This document shows positions 28,260 to 36,492 of a DNA stretch of 44,895 nucleotides, in pieces. Source of the stretch: a virus; the IMG/VR virus record IMGVR_UViG_3300024327_000012, positions 1 through 44,895 of that record. One strand, 5' to 3'. Made by a program: the position numbers and the translations under genes. The notes under the pieces were generated by a model. It had not been told where the DNA came from. It did no database searches and was given only the letters and a program-made list of their open reading frames with translations. How positions within the stretch are numbered: position 1 is the first letter of the stretch; each line of letters starts with the position of its first letter.

Positions 28260-31200
28260 TTAATCAGTTCCTCTTAAAGTTGATCTTCCATCTTGATATA
28301 CTTGTTGTCTATTGCTATTATAAGACGTACCTCTTCTAATTAATGCAGGTTCTTGTGAATAGTTTACAAAATTTAAATCATCAACAACACTTAAGTTACT
28401 GTCTTTATTTTTATAAACATATTTGTGTCTTTCGAGTACATGAGATTCATATACTAAGTTAAAACCTAAATATCGTGTATTATAAGGAATAGCTTCACTT
28501 AAAGTTTTTTGCATTATATTGTCAAAAAACTTAAAAACATTCCCAATATCAGAATAATAAATGTAATCTTTATCACTAAATTTATCAAAATAACTTTTTC
28601 TAATAACATCTAAGTTTTTGTAAGAATAATCATATTTTGAATAAAAATTGTTAACTTTACTGTTAAACAAACTTATGTCATGAATCATTTTTGAGATATC
28701 ATCATTAAGAATCCTTACAGTCGACATATCAATGCTGACTCTTGAAATATCATCATAATTATAATATCTATAAGGTACATTTGAAGGAAAATTATTAAAG
28801 TTATTAAATATAGCTTTGTTGTCATCATCTAAAAAGCTGTGAATATCAACTCTGTTTGTTTTAACAGGCTGATCGTATTTTATGTTTTGTTTCTTGACTA
28901 TTAAAGTAAAAGGTTTTACAATATTAGTATTTTCATAATTTAAGTTTAAAGTTTTTATTAAGCATGTATTTAATCTTTGATTTTCTTCTGTAAAGTTAAA
29001 AGAGTTATCATTTATTGCCAAAGTTAATACGTTATTTTGAACTATTTTGTCATTTTTAAACTTTGAATCAAAGTCAAATATAATTTTTTTAAAAGGTGAA
29101 TTTTGAGATTCTCCAACGTTTTCTATATCTTTAATATGACTTTCAATTTCTTTATTGCTTAAAATTTTATCCCAAGATCTAATTTTTAAAATTTCACCTT
29201 CAAAAATAGTATTATTTTGAACAAAATCACTCGTTGCAGACAAATACTCAGACCCAATATCTGGATAATTATAACTTCCTATTTTAAAAGATAAATTTTC
29301 ATTATTTGTTGATATATTGTTTTGCAAAACTTTGTCGTTTATGTTTGCAATAGTTTTTCTAATAACAAAATTTTCTTTTTGTTTAAGAGGATTTACTTCT
29401 CCAATGTCACCTATATTAATGTTATATACTATTTCATCATTATCACTATCAATTTCATTTATGATTATATCTTGACTAATGCTTAAGTACTTAGGATTAT
29501 CATATATGTTTATATTTTCTATTTTCTGTGATATTACATAATTTGAATTATTTTTAACTGGGTAAACATTGACATGTATATCACCAAAATAATTTTCTAT
29601 ATTTTGTCTTTCGTGATGAATTGTCAACACAACATTGTTTTCTAAGTCTAATCTAAACAAATTCTGTATTAAACTAAATCTGCCTGTATTATTGTTTAAA
29701 AACAAAGATTTGTTTTTGATTGCAGAGCTATAATTAAAAAAAACTTCTATTGTCCACTCATTCCCTAAGCCGTTTAGAATTTGAGCATTATCCTTAAGAG
29801 ATTGATTTGATATTGATTTTCTTCTAATGTTTTCTATTTCTAAAAATAATTTGTTGGAAGAAAAACTATTCAGTAAGTTGTTTTCAAAAGTTGGAATATT
29901 TTCAAATTCTGTTGATAATGAAGAAAAAGAAATTATATTGGTATTTAAATTTTCTTTTTTGTAGTTATTACCTTTGGTTAAATCATTATAACTACTATAC
30001 TCATTAATATCTATAAATTTTGAATAATCAATACCAAAAGAATTAAATGCTGACTCAATACTTTTAATTGTGCCTTTTGATTTTAAGTAGTCTTGTGAAT
30101 TTATTAAAAATCTTTGCCATAATAAATTTTGTAATTTTCTTATACTTAAATCACTTACAATATCTTCATATAATAAGTTTTCTCCAGATAGCTTTTCTTT
30201 TGTAATTGATGGAAATATTTCACTAAACTCTATTCCGTAAGTTTTGCATGCTAAAGGTAAAAATATACTTGAAATATCGTCTTTGTTTAAAGAGTCATAA
30301 CTAATATTTAAAACTTTATCTATAGAAGAAATATAAAGCTTGAGCTCATCAAAAAATCTTGCCCATATTAAAACAATATTTACTAAATCACTATTTACTT
30401 CAAATTCGTTGCTTAATTTGCTACCTGAATTTTTATTTATCTCTCCACTTTCATCCAGCAAGTCTTTAGGCGTCACATAAGCGTCATCTCTGCTAAAAAT
30501 TGGTAAATTTTCTCTGTTAGAAGATTCTATAAAATAGTGTTTTGGTAATATTTTAAAAATATTGTTTGGGTTTTCTTTATCGAAAACTAATGCCTTGTCT
30601 ACTAAAAGCTGTCTTTTGTCTATTATTTCTTGAAAAGATCCAATCAATACTGGATTTTCATTGTCTCTTTCTTTCTTCATTGGTAAAGTATCTACATTAT
30701 TGTTTCTTATTTGTGAAGTATCTTGAGAAACAATATAATTTAAACTTTCTTCGCTGTAATTCCTTATTACTCCATGAAGTTTATTTCCAGAATAGTCTAT
30801 ACAGACAAAATTATTTATATGCTGTCCTATTGGCTCATTAAATCTTAGATATAATTTTAAAAAATTATTTGCATAAACGTTTTTATGCATAGTCTGTTTT
30901 ATTTGATTTTTTGTTTTTCTCTTAAAAAGAATCTTAAACTCGTCAACTTCACCTTTTAAGTTGCTAAAGTTTGTTTCATTTACTACTAAATTTCTTTGTA
31001 GATTACCTCCAATTGTTAAAGAAACATCTGGGTTAGAAAAATAACTATCAAATCCTGATACTACTAATGTTCCTTCTGATATTACGTTGACATCTTCTTT
31101 TATTTTTTGACTATTAATAAATAATTCAATATTTTTTTCTGCATTTACACTAAAAATATTTAAACAGACATGCTTGAATATTGTATCTTTTTTTATTTTA

Positions 31201-31895
31201 TATTTTTTTAAAAATAAATTATCTTTCATAGAAATAATAATGTTTAAGTAGACATCGTTATTGTTGTTTTCTATGTTTGATATGAAACAAATGTATCCAT
31301 TTTCTTTTAAACCTATTTCTTTAGTGTATTTTGAAAAAATAACTTGATTATTATTTCCATAATCTGTTATTTTTAACCAAAAATCAAAACAAAAGTTATT
31401 GTTTTTAGGATTTAGAATACCAGACTTTACTAATGAATTTTCTTCATAGTCATTAAACAAATAGCCTTGTTTGTCAACAATATCGATAATGTTATTTCCA
31501 TTGAAAATTATTGATCCTCTACACTTAGGAAATTCATTTTCTAATAAAAACTTAGTGTAACCATCATTTTTATTTTTATATGTTATATTAGTTATCTCAT
31601 CTTTATCATAAGGACATTTTAGTATACGATAAAAAGAATTATCTATCTTGCTAACTGCTGAACTAAAAAATACGTGCTCTTTAAAATTATTGTAATTTGC
31701 GTGTGTTATTTGTTGCGTAGAAAAAAAATTATTATATTCATCTAAACTTCTAAATACATTAAAAATATCTTTTGTAGTTAAATCTTCTTTTTCTAATAAG
31801 TTCAAACCTTTAAGCGCACTTAAAAGCTCGTCGTTATTTACTTTTGAATTGTTATAGCTAGATTTTATAAAATTATATAATTTGACAAGTTTCAT
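28260..31895 (-). CDS. gpI-like baseplate protein flanked by LamG-like domains
   Basis: A 1211-residue multidomain protein. Residues about 500-625 carry a helical region ending LWQRFLINSQDYLKSKGT then IKSIESAFNSFGI, the pattern of phage tail protein I / baseplate wedge proteins, where the usual form is LW+R-L-N----KSKGT----E-LL--FGI. A LamG-like sandwich precedes it (about 160-335: FCFDFWLKI, LNIFS...IELFINSQKI, GEVDEFKILFKRKTKNQI). A second follows it (about 710-925: WTIEVFFNYSS and FEGEILKIRSWDKILSNKEI). P2 gpI is under 200 residues, so this is a much expanded version. It sits downstream of the J-like gene, as I does in P2, with only the DNRLRE gene between. The likely role is a baseplate wedge component that also displays carbohydrate-binding-like domains. 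Confidence 0.7.
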   Translation of the reverse strand: MKLVKLYNFIKSSYNNSKVNNDELLSALKGLNLLEKEDLTTKDIFNVFRSLDEYNNFFSTQQITHANYNNFKEHVFFSSAVSKIDNSFYRILKCPYDKDEITNITYKNKNDGYTKFLLENEFPKCRGSIIFNGNNIIDIVDKQGYLFNDYEENSLVKSGILNPKNNNFCFDFWLKITDYGNNNQVIFSKYTKEIGLKENGYICFISNIENNNNDVYLNIIISMKDNLFLKKYKIKKDTIFKHVCLNIFSVNAEKNIELFINSQKIKEDVNVISEGTLVVSGFDSYFSNPDVSLTIGGNLQRNLVVNETNFSNLKGEVDEFKILFKRKTKNQIKQTMHKNVYANNFLKLYLRFNEPIGQHINNFVCIDYSGNKLHGVIRNYSEESLNYIVSQDTSQIRNNNVDTLPMKKERDNENPVLIGSFQEIIDKRQLLVDKALVFDKENPNNIFKILPKHYFIESSNRENLPIFSRDDAYVTPKDLLDESGEINKNSGSKLSNEFEVNSDLVNIVLIWARFFDELKLYISSIDKVLNISYDSLNKDDISSIFLPLACKTYGIEFSEIFPSITKEKLSGENLLYEDIVSDLSIRKLQNLLWQRFLINSQDYLKSKGTIKSIESAFNSFGIDYSKFIDINEYSSYNDLTKGNNYKKENLNTNIISFSSLSTEFENIPTFENNLLNSFSSNKLFLEIENIRRKSISNQSLKDNAQILNGLGNEWTIEVFFNYSSAIKNKSLFLNNNTGRFSLIQNLFRLDLENNVVLTIHHERQNIENYFGDIHVNVYPVKNNSNYVISQKIENINIYDNPKYLSISQDIIINEIDSDNDEIVYNINIGDIGEVNPLKQKENFVIRKTIANINDKVLQNNISTNNENLSFKIGSYNYPDIGSEYLSATSDFVQNNTIFEGEILKIRSWDKILSNKEIESHIKDIENVGESQNSPFKKIIFDFDSKFKNDKIVQNNVLTLAINDNSFNFTEENQRLNTCLIKTLNLNYENTNIVKPFTLIVKKQNIKYDQPVKTNRVDIHSFLDDDNKAIFNNFNNFPSNVPYRYYNYDDISRVSIDMSTVRILNDDISKMIHDISLFNSKVNNFYSKYDYSYKNLDVIRKSYFDKFSDKDYIYYSDIGNVFKFFDNIMQKTLSEAIPYNTRYLGFNLVYESHVLERHKYVYKNKDSNLSVVDDLNFVNYSQEPALIRRGTSYNSNRQQVYQDGRSTLRGTD

Positions 31896-31908
31896 TTAAA
31901 TTCTCTTT

Positions 31909-33972
31909 CTATTCAATACTAATAATATTACTATTTGAGTTGATAGAAGAGATATATTTTATATCATTATTTACTTCATCAAAATATGCAAATTTAAAAA
32001 CTAGCTTTTTCTTTAAAAAAGATTCTGGGACGTAAAAATTAAATAAATATTTTTCCCCATCAAAAAACATCAAAGTTGAATCATCTATAAAATCAAATTC
32101 AATTAATTTTTGATTTGTTTCTTTATCGTAAACTTCATAATAAACTTTACCTAAATTTTCTGACTTAACCTCTGAAGTTAACTTTGTTGCTCTCAAGCTT
32201 TTTTTAGAATCAATAAAGTATGTATGTAAATTTAAAACAGCTGAAGTATTAAATGTATTTTTAATATTTTCTCTAATACTAATTGATGATATTAAGTTTT
32301 TACTATCTTTGTCGAATTCTGTTTTTGAAATGTAAAAAGAAATATTATCTCTATAGAGTATTTCTTCTTTGACAACAAAAACTTCGCCGTTTACAAAACC
32401 TGGATCGTCTATGTCTAAGCTTAAAATGTTATTAGAAATAAATATTGTTCCTATGTTATTGTTGCTTGCACCTATCGTGGTATAGTCGATACTGCCAACT
32501 GTTTTAATTTTATATTTTTTTCCTGATTCAATATTGGTTGAGTCAATAAATTCAAATTCGCTATCTTGCCAAATCCATTCTTGAACAAAATTTGTATATT
32601 CATTGTCTATAATTGGATCGATATCTTGATTGTATCTGCTTACATTTAAATTAACTTTTGCTAATCCTGTAATTGTATTTCCTTTGTAATTGACCAAAGC
32701 AGTATCTGTTTGAAGTTCACTTAAAATTGTTTTTTCGCCTATCGAAGATTGCAAATTAAATAAAAGAATACTATTTTCAGTAGGTTTGCTAAAGTTTACA
32801 AGTTTATCATTATAATTAAACAAAAACAAAGATTCGTCTTGATTGAAATAAAAAGTTTTTTCTTTGTTGTTAGATATAAAATAGTCCGTATCTTTTATTT
32901 TAATATTTAAATTAGGAATTAAATCTTTATTTAATAGATGTCTGCTGCCTAGACGCTTAACAAAATAAGAAAAATTATTATACAAATATTCATCAGTAAA
33001 CCTAATTAAAATACCGTTGTTTTCCTGATTTCCAAGAATTACTTGTTTTATTTGATCTGTAATGTCAAAAACTAAATTTTCGTCCCCTACTTTTATATTA
33101 TTAATAATTTGATTATTATCAATAAGATCTACATCTTCTTCTAAAGTAATAAAATTTTCAATCGACCAGCTTTGATTTACACTTAGTTCTTTAAAGTTAC
33201 AAAAATCTTTGTCTGAAAAGTATATAGTGTCTTTTCCTTTTCCTTCTTTGAAAGGCTTGCGTAAATTTAAGGCTTCAAGATCATAGTCATAAGGCTTGTT
33301 CTGCCCAGATGTAATATCTTTTAAAACAAGCTCGGCTCTTAAATTTGAAAAAGCGCCTAAAATATTATTATTTTCGTCTAAATTAATCCAGTTACTTTTA
33401 AAATTTTCAATATCAAATTTTATTAAAACAGTACTGTACTCTATTCTAGCAAAATTATTTAAGTTGCCTATGCTTGACACACCATCAGGTAAAGTAAAGC
33501 CTGTATCACCAATATTACCTTGTTTTTGCTGTTTTAACAATAAAATATTTTTTGAATTGTTATAGGCATCGATATTAAAGCTTAAACCATTGTTTTTTTC
33601 GTTAATGTTTTCTATTACCTGTTTAAGTCTAGAAGAATATGAAGGATTTTGTGATGTATGGTCTTGAATATCATTTATGCCTACAATAACGCTGCCATCA
33701 ATGTCGATACTTCCATCTGATGTATTAGTTGTTGTATCAAATATAAAATCTATGCTGTTTGAAAAAGAATCAGTTAATGTTAAAGTACTTTGATTGTTTA
33801 ATGGGCTTGTAAACTCAAAACCTGCCCATGAATATGCGTTTTTATTTTCATTATATAATTTAAAAATATCTAATGTCGCTGCACTTCCTACATTTGAATA
33901 CGACGCATCATTAGTATCTGTATGTAGATTTGTTACATATGTATCTGAATCTGGTAAAATGGTTATTATCAT
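31909..33972 (-). CDS. DNRLRE-domain structural protein
   Basis: A 687-residue protein starting ITILPDSDTYVTNLHTDTND with ASYSNVGSAATLDI, the signature start of a DNRLRE-like beta domain, whose later strand appears as TVLIKFDIENF near residue 181. Between them (about 65-170) lies an inserted-looking module with DFIFDTTTNTSDG, a central helix RLKQVIENINEKNNG and ILLLKQQKQGNIGDTGFTL. Near 481-513 there is a short module GKKYKIKTVGSIDYTTIGAS, a type often seen in marine phage tail proteins. The gene lies between the J-like and gpI-like genes, so it is probably a baseplate-attached or fibre-like protein. No enzyme motif is visible. Confidence 0.65.
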   Translation of the reverse strand: MIITILPDSDTYVTNLHTDTNDASYSNVGSAATLDIFKLYNENKNAYSWAGFEFTSPLNNQSTLTLTDSFSNSIDFIFDTTTNTSDGSIDIDGSVIVGINDIQDHTSQNPSYSSRLKQVIENINEKNNGLSFNIDAYNNSKNILLLKQQKQGNIGDTGFTLPDGVSSIGNLNNFARIEYSTVLIKFDIENFKSNWINLDENNNILGAFSNLRAELVLKDITSGQNKPYDYDLEALNLRKPFKEGKGKDTIYFSDKDFCNFKELSVNQSWSIENFITLEEDVDLIDNNQIINNIKVGDENLVFDITDQIKQVILGNQENNGILIRFTDEYLYNNFSYFVKRLGSRHLLNKDLIPNLNIKIKDTDYFISNNKEKTFYFNQDESLFLFNYNDKLVNFSKPTENSILLFNLQSSIGEKTILSELQTDTALVNYKGNTITGLAKVNLNVSRYNQDIDPIIDNEYTNFVQEWIWQDSEFEFIDSTNIESGKKYKIKTVGSIDYTTIGASNNNIGTIFISNNILSLDIDDPGFVNGEVFVVKEEILYRDNISFYISKTEFDKDSKNLISSISIRENIKNTFNTSAVLNLHTYFIDSKKSLRATKLTSEVKSENLGKVYYEVYDKETNQKLIEFDFIDDSTLMFFDGEKYLFNFYVPESFLKKKLVFKFAYFDEVNNDIKYISSINSNSNIISIE

Positions 33973-34001
33973 GGTTTACAAGCTCTTTTTCAATAAAATA
34001 A

Positions 34002-35849
34002 TTATGCGACAACTAAAATGTCAGAGAAATTATATTTTAATTCAAAAATACTTCCTCTTGGCGGATAAATATAACCATCGAAATATGATGTATGTGGATT
34101 AAAAGTATTTTCGTGGTATAATATATTTCTTTCTAAGTCAATATCATAAAAATTATCTAAATTATTTTTTGAAACAACAATATTCCGCCTATCAGTTACA
34201 ACAGTACCAATGCCTGGATTTAATTCTTTATTTTCTAAGACATTAACAATACGATTAACATTAATAGGATCGCCTATGCTCATTAAATAAAATTTACAAT
34301 TTTTTACTATAGAATCAATTGCGCCTATTTTGACAATATCGGGATCAAAGTTTTTCTTAATATTTATTTTTAATTTTATTCCAAAGTTATAAATTGAAGC
34401 GTCAAGAATATTAAAGTTAGTGCCTATCAATCTATATTCGTTAATATAGTTAGAAAGGTTTGTTTTTAAAATATCACTTGCTTCTATATAAAAACCTTCG
34501 TCATCTTTACACAAAACATAAAGATCTTTATACGGAAGAGAATGCTGATTATCTAGTGCAATAATTTTATTTATTCTTCCAAAATTTGAAGGCATAGTCA
34601 TTATTCTAGAAAGCAAATCTTCGGTATTAATAATTCTAGACTGGGACTTTGCAGACATCGGTATTAACAATTTAAGATCTTCTATTTCTAAGGCATCTTC
34701 ACCCCCTAGACTTTTTTCTGGGTTATTTGTTGTAATCGAATCAATTACACTTGCAATTTTTTCTTGATCTGTAGAACTTGTTGAATGAGGAAAAATTACA
34801 AGTGGGCTTTCTTTAAAAGAGCTTATAGTATTTTCTTTAACATTATGAGACGAACCACCGCCATATTTATAAGTCACAGTTACACTTTTATTTGCAGGAG
34901 AAATACCAAGCGTATTAGAATTTAAAAGTAGACTAGGATCTAAGCTCATTCTCCCAAAAGTTTCTTTGTTTTTTAAAGGAAGCATCAAATCTTCAGGAGA
35001 ATAAAAAACATTATCTCTAGTTGAAAAACCGCTTCCGTTGCCAAATCTTAAAGAAGTAACTCTATCTATGTAGTTTTCTTCTATAACAAATCTATAAGGT
35101 GCAGGTAAAAATTGAACTAAATCTGCATTATCTTTTTTACCTTTTTTAAAAACAGTGCTTTGTGTAAGATAATCAACTTCAAAATACTCGTTGTTTTCTT
35201 CATCAAAAACACTAAGAATATTTATAATATTATTTTCTTCTAATTGAATTGATGGATAATAACTGTTGTTGCTCCCTATAAAAAAAGTTTCAGACTTTAT
35301 GTATCCTGAAACTGTTATTCCACTTTTTTTCAATATTAAATATTGAATATTGTTTTCTTCTTCTAATCTACTAACTGTGTAATTTGTTGTGAAATCTACA
35401 TCATCTTGTAATATAAACTCAATATCCCCAGACTCCATAACTGTTCCGGAACGTATTATAGGTAAAAAACTCGTAATAGGAACATGATCATTTATATTCG
35501 TAGTAGGATCTTTTTCGACTCTAATAAAAAAGTCTACAGCTGCAATAGAAGGGCTAGTTTTTGGCACTTTAATGTTTGCTTTTTGCAAATGTTTTACAAT
35601 ATTATCAAAATCAACTGCTGTATCATAGTCAAGTTCTTTAAATTGTTGCTCTGCATAAAAAACTAAAGATTCTCCTACTATTGACGCAAAGTCTACAAGC
35701 ATTCCACCCAAAGAAGTCTCAGAAAAATCTAAAATATTGTCTTTGTAATATAGATTTGCATGATTAATTAATTCTTCTCTAAACTCTGAAAATGTTTTGC
35801 TTGAAAAATTTTTCTTGTTTAAGTTTTCTAGAAATTTTTCTAAAATCAT
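34002..35849 (-). CDS. 6: Baseplate wedge protein, T4 gp6 / P2 gpJ-like
   Basis: A 615-residue protein. The N-terminal pattern ILDFSETSLGGMLVDFASIV then GESLVFYAEQQFKELDYDTA (residues 39-78) is the classical start of gp6/J-family wedge proteins, which form the dimeric iris that holds the baseplate together. The C-terminus (GYIYPPRGSIFELKYNFSDI) also fits, and LIPMSAKSQSRIINTEDLLS in the middle matches the J-type core. Its length is close to T4 gp6 (660 residues) and larger than P2 gpJ. It sits immediately downstream of the gp25-like gene, the same neighbour order as W-J in P2, with a GGAG ribosome binding site before the ATG. Confidence 0.85.
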   Translation of the reverse strand: MILEKFLENLNKKNFSSKTFSEFREELINHANLYYKDNILDFSETSLGGMLVDFASIVGESLVFYAEQQFKELDYDTAVDFDNIVKHLQKANIKVPKTSPSIAAVDFFIRVEKDPTTNINDHVPITSFLPIIRSGTVMESGDIEFILQDDVDFTTNYTVSRLEEENNIQYLILKKSGITVSGYIKSETFFIGSNNSYYPSIQLEENNIINILSVFDEENNEYFEVDYLTQSTVFKKGKKDNADLVQFLPAPYRFVIEENYIDRVTSLRFGNGSGFSTRDNVFYSPEDLMLPLKNKETFGRMSLDPSLLLNSNTLGISPANKSVTVTYKYGGGSSHNVKENTISSFKESPLVIFPHSTSSTDQEKIASVIDSITTNNPEKSLGGEDALEIEDLKLLIPMSAKSQSRIINTEDLLSRIMTMPSNFGRINKIIALDNQHSLPYKDLYVLCKDDEGFYIEASDILKTNLSNYINEYRLIGTNFNILDASIYNFGIKLKINIKKNFDPDIVKIGAIDSIVKNCKFYLMSIGDPINVNRIVNVLENKELNPGIGTVVTDRRNIVVSKNNLDNFYDIDLERNILYHENTFNPHTSYFDGYIYPPRGSIFELKYNFSDILVVA

Positions 35850-35865
35850 ATTTTACTCCAATGTT

Positions 35866-36459
35866 TTAGATTGCACTATTAACAAAAAGGGTTAAACTTT
35901 TTGTTTTATTAAGAATAGTATACCCAATAATTATTTGATATTTACTAGGAAAGTTTGAATTGTTTTTATTTATATGACTGCTACCTTTTGCTGGTAAAGA
36001 TGTAATTTTAACATTTTGCGTTTCATTTGCTAAAACAAGACCATTTTTATTTAAAATATTTTCTTTCTCGTTAACATTAGGAACTTTTTCTGAATAAAAA
36101 TTTTGTAATGTTATATTTGGCATGTATTTTGAAACAGTTTTAAGAATTTGTTGAGTTGCTAATTCTACTTTTTCATCATCTGACAATGTATTGTCTGAGT
36201 ATACTTGTGAAAGATTAGTTCCAAAGTCCGGAAAACCAAGTCGCTCACCTTTCTGAGTCATTATTAAATTTTTTAAATTATCTTCAATCGTATTAAAAAT
36301 ATCTGTATGCATTTCAAATAAAGTTTCATTTGGGTTGTTACTTTTTCTAACAGGTGTTTTAATTCCAATTAATACTTTATTGTTTCTTTTTTCGTCATTT
36401 ATTGATTTAAATTTTTCTTGATTTTTAATTCTTTGTAAATTATTACCGAGTTCAGACAT
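35866..36459 (-). CDS. 25: Baseplate wedge protein, gp25 / gpW-like
   Basis: A 197-residue protein. The segment NLKNLIMTQKGERLGFPDFG then TNL (62-83) is the diagnostic core of the GPW/gp25 family, which joins the wedge to the tube/sheath initiation complex. An N-terminal extension of about 40 charged residues and a longer C-terminal half make it bigger than T4 gp25 (132 residues). The C-terminus ends in strands YQIIIGYTILNKTKSLTLFV. It lies between the OB-fold spike/hub-like gene and the gp6/J-like gene, as expected. The family call is strong. Confidence 0.85.
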   Translation of the reverse strand: MSELGNNLQRIKNQEKFKSINDEKRNNKVLIGIKTPVRKSNNPNETLFEMHTDIFNTIEDNLKNLIMTQKGERLGFPDFGTNLSQVYSDNTLSDDEKVELATQQILKTVSKYMPNITLQNFYSEKVPNVNEKENILNKNGLVLANETQNVKITSLPAKGSSHINKNNSNFPSKYQIIIGYTILNKTKSLTLFVNSAI

Positions 36460-36492
36460 TTGTTGCTCTTTTATATCTATTATAAAATATAA

